From assembly GCF_000772535.1 (NCBI RefSeq), contig NZ_JSUM01000003.1:186001-250000 (forward strand): a stretch of DNA of 64,000 bases, in the 5' to 3' direction. Source of the stretch: Chelonobacter oris. GTDB lineage: Bacteria > Pseudomonadota > Gammaproteobacteria > Enterobacterales > Pasteurellaceae. Below the pieces are notes generated by a model. The model ran no database searches. It had not been told where the DNA came from and saw only the letters and a list, made by a program, of their open reading frames with translations. Shown in pieces: positions 28,640-36,072 of the stretch. How positions within the stretch are numbered: position 1 is the stretch's first letter; every line of letters begins with the position of its first letter. Position numbers and translations under genes: made by a program.

Positions 28640-29646
28640 TACAATTTTCCTTTGTTGCGAATCAGCAATACGATAAAAAACGGCGAGCCGAGCAGTGCGG
28701 TCAAAATGCCGATCGGAATTTCTGCCGGCGCCGCCAGTTTACGTGCCAGAATATCGGCGGAAAGTAACAGCATTGCACCGACCAATGCACTGGCAGGCAA
28801 AAGGGTTTTATGATTCGGCCCCAAGAGCGTGCGGCAAATATGGGGGACAATTAAGCCGATAAACCCGATCATGCCGGAAACGGAAACCGCAATGCCGATG
28901 CCAAGTGCGGTCAGGTAAATACAACGGTATTTGATCTTGTCGACTTGAATACCTAAATGCTTGGCTTCCAAATCGCCCAACAGTAGTGCATTCAGCGCAT
29001 TGGTCTGCCGTTTAAAGCGCCAAAACAGTAAACCGAACGCCGATCCGCATAGTAAAACCGCACTTTGATTGCCTTGTGCCAATGAACCGAGCTGCCACAT
29101 GCTCAGTTCACGCAGGGCGCGATCATCGGCAACAAACTGTAAGATCCCCAAGAAGGCAAAGGCGAGAGATCCGATAGCGATCCCGCTCAATAACACCAGC
29201 GTCATGCGTGTGCCGGAACTACTGCGTCCGATATGATAAACAAACAGGGTTGCGCCCAAACCGCCGAAAAAGGCAAACAGTGAAATCGGGCTAATGCCGT
29301 TCCACAGCAAAATCCCTTGCGGCAGCAGTACAATGGCAATGGCGGCGCCCAACGCCGCTCCGGCGCTAACGCCGATAATGGCGGGATCAGCCAGCGGATT
29401 GCGGAACAGCCCTTGTAAGACTGCGCCGCAAAGCCCCAGAATGCCGCCGATGAACATACTGAGCAGCGTGCGCGGCACACGCAATTCTTGCAAAATAAAA
29501 ACGGTGCTGTCGTCGCCTTGCCCGACAAGAGCGGTCAGCACCTGAGTCAATGCAAGATCAACCGCGCCGATTGCCAGTGACAAAGCGGTAAGCAGAGCGA
29601 GCAGTACGCAACTCACGGTAAGAAAAGCGTGAAAAGGCATTTTCAT
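28639..29646 (-). CDS. hmuU: Haem ABC transporter permease
   Basis: 335 residues, FecCD/BtuC family with about ten helices. Seen: LRVPRTLLSMFIGGILGLCGAVLQ-type entry (family RLPR signature as RVPRTL), NPLADPAIIGVSAGAALGA, GIGIAVSVSGMIGFIGLIVPH and C-terminal EIPIGILTALLGSPFFIVLL. Inner-membrane haem channel. Starts 2 bp after hmuT. Confidence 0.93.
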   Translation of the reverse strand: MKMPFHAFLTVSCVLLALLTALSLAIGAVDLALTQVLTALVGQGDDSTVFILQELRVPRTLLSMFIGGILGLCGAVLQGLFRNPLADPAIIGVSAGAALGAAIAIVLLPQGILLWNGISPISLFAFFGGLGATLFVYHIGRSSSGTRMTLVLLSGIAIGSLAFAFLGILQFVADDRALRELSMWQLGSLAQGNQSAVLLCGSAFGLLFWRFKRQTNALNALLLGDLEAKHLGIQVDKIKYRCIYLTALGIGIAVSVSGMIGFIGLIVPHICRTLLGPNHKTLLPASALVGAMLLLSADILARKLAAPAEIPIGILTALLGSPFFIVLLIRNKGKL

Positions 29647-29648
29647 CG

Positions 29649-30488
29649 TTAATGACAGCGTGGATTGTCGGCAATTTGTTGCGTAATCCGTTCGGCTTCG
29701 TTCAGGCTGGACAGGTTGAACCCACCGAGCAATGCTTGCCCGTCAAGGGTAAAAACACACTGATTTTGTACCGCACTTAATCGGCTTAAAAAAGGGTGTT
29801 TTTGTAAAATTTGATTGAGATTTTGCGCCAGACTGCGTTCGGAAATCAGTAAAACCTTCGGTTGCTGTTGTAATACCGCTTCAACCGAATAGGGAAAGTA
29901 AGTGGTTTTGTCGCCGGCAAGATTGTTTAACCGCATTACATTCAACATGCCGTTGACGGTCGTATCGCTGCCGCCGGCAAAAATCTGTTGCTTATCGGCG
30001 AGCATTAAAAACAAGGCGTCGACCGGAGCGCGTTGCAGGGCTTGAATGCGTTGCTGCTGTTGTTCAATTCGGGTTAAAAGTCGTTTTCCTTGCGCCGTTT
30101 TGTCGAGCAGGGCTGCCAGTGTTCGGATATGGCTGTGTAAGTCTTCAATATCGTTGGCGGTATTTTTCAATACCTGAATTTTGATGTTTGCCTGTTTTAA
30201 TTGGGCTAATACCGTTTTCGGCCCCATCTCTTCGCTGCCGATTACCAGTGTCGGTCGGCGCGACAAAATGCCTTCCGTGCTCAAATTACGCTGATAACCT
30301 AAAATCGGCACATTCTGCTGTTCGGCAAAGCGTCGGCTGGTTGAATCGACGGCAATAATGTCATGCTGCGCCCCCAGCTCGGTTAATAATTCAGTTATGC
30401 CGGCACCGATGGATATAATCCGTTCGTTGGCGATTGCCGTGCCGCAGGCAAGCAGCATGATTAAGTTGCAGAATAGGTATTTTTTCAT
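29649..30488 (-). CDS. hmuT: Periplasmic haem-binding protein
   Basis: 279 residues with signal peptide (MKKYLFCNLIMLLACGTAIA), type 3 solute-binding fold joined by a long helix (about residues 110-140, with LLTRIEQQQQRIQAL). Seen: RIISIGAGITELLTELGAQ, VDSTSRRF, PILGYQRNLSTEGILSRRPTLVIGSEEMG and AGGSDTTVNGMLNVM, as in HmuT/PhuT/ShuT. In those proteins a conserved tyrosine binds haem; Tyr in LGYQRNLS is the likely one here. Its ribosome site AAAGGA overlaps the tonB stop. Confidence 0.92.
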   Translation of the reverse strand: MKKYLFCNLIMLLACGTAIANERIISIGAGITELLTELGAQHDIIAVDSTSRRFAEQQNVPILGYQRNLSTEGILSRRPTLVIGSEEMGPKTVLAQLKQANIKIQVLKNTANDIEDLHSHIRTLAALLDKTAQGKRLLTRIEQQQQRIQALQRAPVDALFLMLADKQQIFAGGSDTTVNGMLNVMRLNNLAGDKTTYFPYSVEAVLQQQPKVLLISERSLAQNLNQILQKHPFLSRLSAVQNQCVFTLDGQALLGGFNLSSLNEAERITQQIADNPRCH

Positions 30489-30491
30489 CGG

Positions 30492-31310
30492 TTATCCTTT
30501 ATTTTTCAATGCAAAATCAATCGGTAGACTGAATGTTAAACTGTTTTTTTGTTTCATCATCTGCGGCGGCGGTTTCGGCAATGGTGACGCCCGTTTGATG
30601 GTATTGACGGCTTCGTGATCCAAGGCGCTGTTGCCACCGCTTTTTTTGAGCGAAACCGACAGCAGATTGCCGTACATATCAATTTTAATGCGGACAATCG
30701 GCCGTCCTTCAATTTTCTGCTTTAATGCCGTTTCGGGATAGCGTTTATAGCGCGCCAAATGTCCGCGCAAATGTGCCTGCCAATTGCTGACTAACTGTTT
30801 GTTGCTGCCGTCGCTGTTGTATTCGGAGGCGATCCGTTGATCGGTGCCGTCGGGCGGTGCGCTCACACTTTCACCGGAAGCAACCGAATTGACATCGCTC
30901 GGCTTGTCACTTTTTTTGCTTTTCTTTTTCGGTTTGCGGTTCGGTTTATTTTTTTCAGCCGTTTTCGGTGTATCCTGTTTTTTAACCGTGATTTCAGCCT
31001 GTTCAACAAACGGGTTTTCTTCGATTTTCGGTGTCTCGGCTTCCTGCGGCGGCGTATCCGAATCGGTAATTTGGCTGTTTTGGGTGATAACCTGCGGCGG
31101 TCCGAGCGGCAGATCGCTGATGCTGACAATCGATTGCGGCGGATCGGAAAATTGAAGCATGACCGCCGCATTAGCCGGTGGGATCACGGTGATCTCTTTT
31201 TTGAGTAAAAACAGCATTGCCGCCATATGCAAAAAGCAGACAAGCAAGCCGTTAAACAGCCAGAGGCGGTATTTTTTTTGTGCCCAAAAAGACGGAATAT
31301 CAATAATCAT
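30492..31310 (-). CDS. tonB: TonB energy transducer
   Basis: 272 residues. One N-terminal membrane anchor (about residues 17-37), a periplasmic spacer rich in Pro, Glu and Lys with a basic cluster (about 118-140, NRKPKKKSKK), and a C-terminal TonB domain: LARYKRYPETALKQKIEGRP, VRIKIDMYGNLLSVSLKKS, ALDHEAVNTIKRASPLPKPP. The anchor keeps a His (FLHMAA), as in classical TonB. Encoded with exbD and exbB and two receptors, so it is probably dedicated to haem uptake. Confidence 0.9.
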   Translation of the reverse strand: MIIDIPSFWAQKKYRLWLFNGLLVCFLHMAAMLFLLKKEITVIPPANAAVMLQFSDPPQSIVSISDLPLGPPQVITQNSQITDSDTPPQEAETPKIEENPFVEQAEITVKKQDTPKTAEKNKPNRKPKKKSKKSDKPSDVNSVASGESVSAPPDGTDQRIASEYNSDGSNKQLVSNWQAHLRGHLARYKRYPETALKQKIEGRPIVRIKIDMYGNLLSVSLKKSGGNSALDHEAVNTIKRASPLPKPPPQMMKQKNSLTFSLPIDFALKNKG

Positions 31311-31320
31311 GCACTGTCGC

Positions 31321-31740
31321 TCATTGTGAATGATCCAAACCGACCAGACCGATTTTTAAATAACCTGCGTTGCGCAGTTGATTCATGACATTCATCAGCA
31401 CATCATAAGGCACGCTTTTGTCGACTTGAAAGAAAATCACCGTTTCTTTTTGCCCGTCGGTTTGTTGATCCAGTGCGGTTGCCAGCGCTTGAGCCTGCAA
31501 CGGCTCATCACCGATAAACAGTTCATGCTGTTGGTTTAACGATAAAACGATCGGTTTATGCAAGTGCGGTTTACTTTCGGCTTGGGCAACAGGCAAATCA
31601 ATCGGCACCGCCACGGTTGCCAGCGGAATGGTGACCATAAAAATAATCAGCAATACCAACATGACATCGATAAACGGGGTCACATTGATTTCGCAAAGCT
31701 CCTGTTCTTGCTCGGATTGATCTGAAAAATGAAATGCCAT
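31321..31740 (-). CDS. exbD: TonB-system accessory protein ExbD
   Basis: 139 residues with a single N-terminal membrane helix and a periplasmic domain. Proton-responsive aspartate in CEINVTPFIDVMLVLLIIF, as in ExbD/TolR, then FFQVDKSVPYDVLMNVMNQL. AGGAG precedes the ATG; 8 bp after exbB. Confidence 0.92.
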   Translation of the reverse strand: MAFHFSDQSEQEQELCEINVTPFIDVMLVLLIIFMVTIPLATVAVPIDLPVAQAESKPHLHKPIVLSLNQQHELFIGDEPLQAQALATALDQQTDGQKETVIFFQVDKSVPYDVLMNVMNQLRNAGYLKIGLVGLDHSQ

Positions 31741-31748
31741 GGTTACTC

Positions 31749-32579
31749 CTATTCGCTTTCGCGGCTAAGCCGTTGCAGGGAAATATCACGTTTTATCATC
31801 AGGCGCAGGACGGCGACCAGATTGCCGATGCGCAGGCCGTATATGTTCAAGCGGCGATTGAATACGTTGTAGATCACTACGGCGGGAATGGCGGCAACCA
31901 AGCCAAGTGCGGTTGCAAACAGGGCTTCGGCAATGCCCGGTGCGACAACGGACAGGCTTGCGGTTTGCGCATGGACGATGCCGATAAAACTGTTCATGAT
32001 GCCCCAAACCGTGCCGAATAAACCGATAAACGGCGCAACGGCACCAATGGTTGCCAATGGACTGATGCCGTAGCGCATATTCTGTGTCAGACTTTGGATT
32101 TGGCGGTCGAGGCGATAGTCGATCCGTTGTTTGAAATCGTCGTCACAGTGATAATCGGAGCGAATCAATTCATCCTCAATTTCGGCGATAAATTGTTTCA
32201 GTGCATGATGTTGGCGTGTGTTCGGCAGCATTGCACGCGTCCGTTTAAAGTCAGGTTGCTGAATTAAATAATGCTGTTCCTGTTTTAAGCGCCGTGAAGC
32301 GGTGGTCAGTTGCACGGATTTGGTGAAAAAAATAATCCATGTCAGCACCGAGCAGAGCAGTAAAATCCAAATCACGCCTTGTACAATCGGGTGTGCGCTG
32401 AGATACATGCCCAACGGCGACATATCACGACTGATTTCGGCAACGGCGGAAACGGTCGGGTTTTCCATCACGCCGGTCGACAGGGCTTCGGTCACTGTTG
32501 GCGGCGTGGTGTCGGCAACGGCGGTAAAAGCGGTTGCCAATGTCGTGACGGCAATCCCCGCATAGCGAAAAAATAGCAT
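31749..32579 (-). CDS. exbB: TonB-system proton channel protein ExbB
   Basis: 276 residues, the long ExbB form: a cleavable-looking signal peptide (MLFFRYAGIAVTTLATAFTAVA) and a periplasmic extension before the MotA/TolQ/ExbB domain (three helices; signatures GAVAPFIGLFGTVWGIMNSF and PGIAEALFATALGLVAAIPAVV). A TTG start at 32600 was rejected: AGGAT precedes ATG 32579, and that start gives a proper signal sequence. Confidence 0.92.
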   Translation of the reverse strand: MLFFRYAGIAVTTLATAFTAVADTTPPTVTEALSTGVMENPTVSAVAEISRDMSPLGMYLSAHPIVQGVIWILLLCSVLTWIIFFTKSVQLTTASRRLKQEQHYLIQQPDFKRTRAMLPNTRQHHALKQFIAEIEDELIRSDYHCDDDFKQRIDYRLDRQIQSLTQNMRYGISPLATIGAVAPFIGLFGTVWGIMNSFIGIVHAQTASLSVVAPGIAEALFATALGLVAAIPAVVIYNVFNRRLNIYGLRIGNLVAVLRLMIKRDISLQRLSRESE

Positions 32580-32598
32580 AAAAAATATCCTGTTTATC

Positions 32599-32638
32599 AA
32601 GTGCGGTCAGGTGTGTTGTCGGCTGACCGCACGTTGTG
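32599..32638. terminator. Uptake-sequence hairpin between the lipoprotein gene and exbB
   Basis: AAGTGCGGTCAG and CTGACCGCAC(G)TT form an 11-12 bp stem around 14 bases. It lies inside the operon, so partial termination or mRNA stabilisation is likelier than a full stop; TTTTTTA follows about 20 bases later on the minus strand. Confidence 0.45.
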
Positions 32639-32651
32639 CTGTGATGATGTT

Positions 32652-33737
32652 TTAGTGTTGTTGGCGGGCGCCGAACATGATACGTTCTTCGCCGCCGCCG
32701 ATTTGTCCGACAACTTCTTCCGCATTCGGACCGGCGAATGCACCGTTATAATCGGTTACGCGCTTGATCGTTCCGCCATCGTTGACCTGTACTTCGCCTC
32801 GAAAACCGGCGGTTTTGCCGTTGTCATAGCTTTTAATGTCGGTTTCCGCCAAAATCAAAGGTACGTCAGAGCGGCTTAATGCGATGCCTTTTGCACTGAC
32901 CACGTCATATTCGTTACCTTGCGCATCTTCTTTGGTGTCCATAAACTGCCAGTGATATTTCACCAATCCGTCGTGACGGGTGGTCATTTCGCCTGAGATT
33001 TTTTTATTGTCGAAATCGGCTTTCAATGTCACATTCCCCAGATAACCGGCTGTCGGCGTCTCTCCTTTCGGACCGTCTTGGTAACCCAAAGTATGGCCGG
33101 TGTAAGTTACGGTGCCGTTTAATTTTTCAACGGCTTCGAATTTGGTGGCTTCCGCTACATAGGTGGCCAGATTTTCATGATTTTTATTCGGATGGCGAGG
33201 ATTCCCCGTCGGTGCGGTTTTTTCCGGGGAGAAAGTGGCGTAACCGGAATAAGTTTGGTTGACAAAGCGGAATTCGCCCAGTTTTGTCCCGTTGTCGGAG
33301 GTGATAACCAAGGTGTGAACTTTGTCGGGATTAATACCGGCTTTATTCATCATTTCTTTATCCGTGCCGACGGTGCGGTGATCCCACACTTTGGTCGGAT
33401 CACTGCTGTCGCCGAAATCCATCGGCCCCGACATATAATAGGCGACGCCTTTGTCGTTGATTAACGGTTGGTGCGCATCGCCGCCTTCGCTTGACGGTAC
33501 GATCATCAAAGTGCGGTTGTTTGGTGTCGTCGGCAGCGGTTCTTTTTCAGGTTCTTTATCAGGCTCCTTTTCAGGTGCTTTTTCAGGTTCTTTCTCAGGT
33601 GCTTTTTCCGCTGTTTTGGGTTGTTCGGTCGGCTCGCTGCTTTGTTTCTGCTCTGAAAAAGAGGAGCTGCTGGAAGAGCAGGCGGTTAACAACCCGAATA
33701 AACAGGCGGCAAGGGTTAATGTGTAAGTCTGTTGCAT
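32652..33737 (-). CDS. Surface lipoprotein with TbpB-type beta-barrel domain (HpuA/HphA-like haemoprotein-binding partner)
   Basis: 361 residues. Lipoprotein signal with lipobox LLTAC (Cys about residue 20), a serine run, a low-complexity tether of KAPEKEPE repeats (about 44-68), then a beta-rich domain. Its end GAFAGPNAEEVVGQI...MFGARQ is the C-terminal signature of the TbpB/Slam-dependent lipoprotein family (such as TbpB, HpuA and the hemophilin/HphA haemophores). It lies 37 bp after a TonB-dependent receptor, the classical receptor-lipoprotein pairing, and would display or release a haem or haemoglobin binder. The Slam exporter normally needed is not in this window. Ligand inferred from operon context. 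Confidence 0.78.
   Translation of the reverse strand: MQQTYTLTLAACLFGLLTACSSSSSSFSEQKQSSEPTEQPKTAEKAPEKEPEKAPEKEPDKEPEKEPLPTTPNNRTLMIVPSSEGGDAHQPLINDKGVAYYMSGPMDFGDSSDPTKVWDHRTVGTDKEMMNKAGINPDKVHTLVITSDNGTKLGEFRFVNQTYSGYATFSPEKTAPTGNPRHPNKNHENLATYVAEATKFEAVEKLNGTVTYTGHTLGYQDGPKGETPTAGYLGNVTLKADFDNKKISGEMTTRHDGLVKYHWQFMDTKEDAQGNEYDVVSAKGIALSRSDVPLILAETDIKSYDNGKTAGFRGEVQVNDGGTIKRVTDYNGAFAGPNAEEVVGQIGGGEERIMFGARQQH
33537..33610 (-). repeat. 12-bp tandem repeats encoding the lipoprotein tether
   Basis: About six imperfect copies of a 12-bp unit (CAGGTGCTTTTT / CAGGTTCTTTCT on the plus strand), each encoding KxPE or DxPE. Copy changes would alter tether length in frame. Confidence 0.6.
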
Positions 33738-33774
33738 AAGTTGTCCTTAATTTTATTCATAGGGTTAAGGTTGA

Positions 33775-36072
33775 CTAGAAACGAATTTCCGCACCCAGCA
33801 GGAATGTTCTGCCGCGGGCGGCATTGGTGAATGAATAAACGTAGTTATCCCCGCGATCGACTGCATGTTGCGAACTGGTTGAATTTAATGAATTCAGCGC
33901 ATCAATATAATTCTTATCGGTAACATTCTGTATCGAGGTTTTTAACAGAACATGTTTGTTGAGTTGATAAGTCGAATACAGATCAATCACAATCGGCATT
34001 TTCGGTAAATCTTGCGCACGATTACCATATTCCTCCACCACTAAGCCTTGAGGAACTTCCCGTTGGGATTTGCCGGTATATTTAAAAATCGAACCGATAG
34101 TCAGTTTTTGATCAAACAATCTTGCCCCCAGTGTCAGCGTGGCATAATCTTCCGGCAGGTGTGTAATGGTTGTCGTGCCGAATCCGGTGCCGGTGGAAGA
34201 GGTTACATCCAGCGGCGTTCCCGTTTTTTGGTGACTGTAAGCGAGTTTGGCAAAGACGACTTCGGCATCGTAGTCGATCGACAGCTCTACGCCGTGTTGT
34301 TTTATCCGGTTATGGGCATTGATATAAATCTGGGCATGGTAGGAACCGAACAGATCGGGATTATTCAAATCGGTAGTACGTTTGCCGCTGTTGGTCATAT
34401 AAAAACTTTGGCTGTAGATAAAATCTTTGATTCGAGCCATGTAGGCCGTCAGTTTAACGCCCAAAAAGTCATTTTCAGTGAAGACGTTTTCTTTTTCGGT
34501 GTTGAAACCGATTTGATAAATTGTCGACCGTTCCGGCTTCAGATACGGATTCATTGAGCCTGCGCCTTCATTGTTGAAAAAGACTTCTTGTGTGTTCGGC
34601 ATCCGAGTGGATTGTGAATAGCTGACAAACGGTTTGAACCAGTCGTTGAGATCCCATGCCAGCATTACGCTCGGGTGTAGCGATTTACTGACCAATTTCA
34701 TATCGGCGGCATTTTTGGGGAAACAGCCGAAATCCTCAAGCGGCTTTTCACTGCCGCCCAAACTGCCGCAGGCTTCTTTATGTCCGCTGAGCGTGCCGTG
34801 GGTGTAAGTCAGACCGCCGCTCAGGGTGAAATCATGATAATTGAGATCATGAGTCAGATAGACGCTGTGAATTTTTTGTTTGCCTGTCGGTGAAAACGGC
34901 GTGTAATCATAGTTGCTTTGATTCACACCGACCGCTCTTTTAGTGTAAACATTGCGCATTAGACTGGTTCCCAGTGTCAAGTCGGAGGTGAAACTGCGCC
35001 AATGGAATTGTGCCGTATTGCTTAGGTTAAGGTAATATGATTCATTGCGTGTTTTTGCTTCACCCAAACTCCAAATATTGCTGTCGTCATGATAAAACTG
35101 GCGGTTGTCGGTGTAAGCCGCCAAGAATTTAACATCGTATAACGGCGAAGCCGGATTGAAGCGGTAGTGCAGATTGTAGCTTTTGTTTTGGGTTTTGCGT
35201 CCGCCGACATCATTTTGATAGCCGCGGGTACCGAATTCCAATTTATGATCGGCATTCGGTGCAAAATCAATTTTGCCCAACCAAGATCGGGGCGACTGAT
35301 CCAAACGGCGTACATAGTCGTTTTCAGCGGAAAAACTGCCGTCGCCGCGTTTGTAGTTTGCTTCCGAGCGGCCGCCGCTATAGGCAAACATGGCGCCGAG
35401 CGAGCCGCTATCAAAAAGTGCGGTTTTGGCGCCAAGCGCCAGCATTCCGTTTTTGCCCAATCCGTTGCTGCCTTGTTGATATTTTGCCAACAGCCCGATA
35501 GTGTTATCGGCAAATACGACATCATCAACCCCGATTGTGCGTAAATTGGCATGGCCGTTAAGGGCATTGACGCCTTTTGCCCCTTGCGAAAATCCGCGGC
35601 TGATTTCGGCTCCGACCAGAAAGTTGGGATCGATCATCACGCCGAATTGGCTGCTCGGCCCATAGCCGCCGTCTTCCGAATGGTATTTGCTTGAGGAATT
35701 GGACGATGTGCCGTAAAAGGTTTGCGGCACATCGTCGATCATGGTATTCACTCGCCCGAATCCGGTCATACCGCGAATATTCACGCTGACGGTTCCTTGT
35801 GTCGGGTTGATATTGGTGAAAGTGCCGGGCAGGGCGCGTACGGTGCTGTCTAACGATTGCATTTGTTTATTTTCACCGATGGCGCTGACTGCACCGGCAA
35901 CACTGAACGTTTTTTGTTCGGCTGTACGTGCCGTCCCCACGACTTTGAGATCATCGAGGACAAAATCGTCCTGTTCACTTTCGTTTGCTGCGACATTGAA
36001 AGAGAGCAGTCCGGACAGGGAGCAGCTCAGGCAGGCGAGTTTAACGAGATAGGCGAGTCGATCATATTTCAC
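33775..36072 (-). CDS. TonB-dependent haem/haemoprotein receptor (lipoprotein-paired)
   Basis: 765 residues. Signal peptide (cleavage near SFNVAA/NES), TonB-box-like FVLDDLKVVG, plug (NIRGMTGFGRVNTMIDDVPQ, SQGAKGVNALNGHANLRT) and barrel ending FLLGAEIRF. TRMPNTQEVF and NPYLKPERS correspond to the FRAP/NPNL haem-receptor motifs. Two cysteines (HKEACGSLGG and DFGCFPKN) may form an extracellular-loop disulfide. The start is a GTG at 36072 that overlaps the upstream peptidase stop as GTGA. Paired with the surface lipoprotein downstream, like HpuB/HphR systems. Confidence 0.82.
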   Translation of the reverse strand: MKYDRLAYLVKLACLSCSLSGLLSFNVAANESEQDDFVLDDLKVVGTARTAEQKTFSVAGAVSAIGENKQMQSLDSTVRALPGTFTNINPTQGTVSVNIRGMTGFGRVNTMIDDVPQTFYGTSSNSSSKYHSEDGGYGPSSQFGVMIDPNFLVGAEISRGFSQGAKGVNALNGHANLRTIGVDDVVFADNTIGLLAKYQQGSNGLGKNGMLALGAKTALFDSGSLGAMFAYSGGRSEANYKRGDGSFSAENDYVRRLDQSPRSWLGKIDFAPNADHKLEFGTRGYQNDVGGRKTQNKSYNLHYRFNPASPLYDVKFLAAYTDNRQFYHDDSNIWSLGEAKTRNESYYLNLSNTAQFHWRSFTSDLTLGTSLMRNVYTKRAVGVNQSNYDYTPFSPTGKQKIHSVYLTHDLNYHDFTLSGGLTYTHGTLSGHKEACGSLGGSEKPLEDFGCFPKNAADMKLVSKSLHPSVMLAWDLNDWFKPFVSYSQSTRMPNTQEVFFNNEGAGSMNPYLKPERSTIYQIGFNTEKENVFTENDFLGVKLTAYMARIKDFIYSQSFYMTNSGKRTTDLNNPDLFGSYHAQIYINAHNRIKQHGVELSIDYDAEVVFAKLAYSHQKTGTPLDVTSSTGTGFGTTTITHLPEDYATLTLGARLFDQKLTIGSIFKYTGKSQREVPQGLVVEEYGNRAQDLPKMPIVIDLYSTYQLNKHVLLKTSIQNVTDKNYIDALNSLNSTSSQHAVDRGDNYVYSFTNAARGRTFLLGAEIRF

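Noticed and set aside
33537-33610. Phase-variable (frame-shifting) repeat
   Set aside because: Units are 12 bp, so gain or loss cannot shift the frame.
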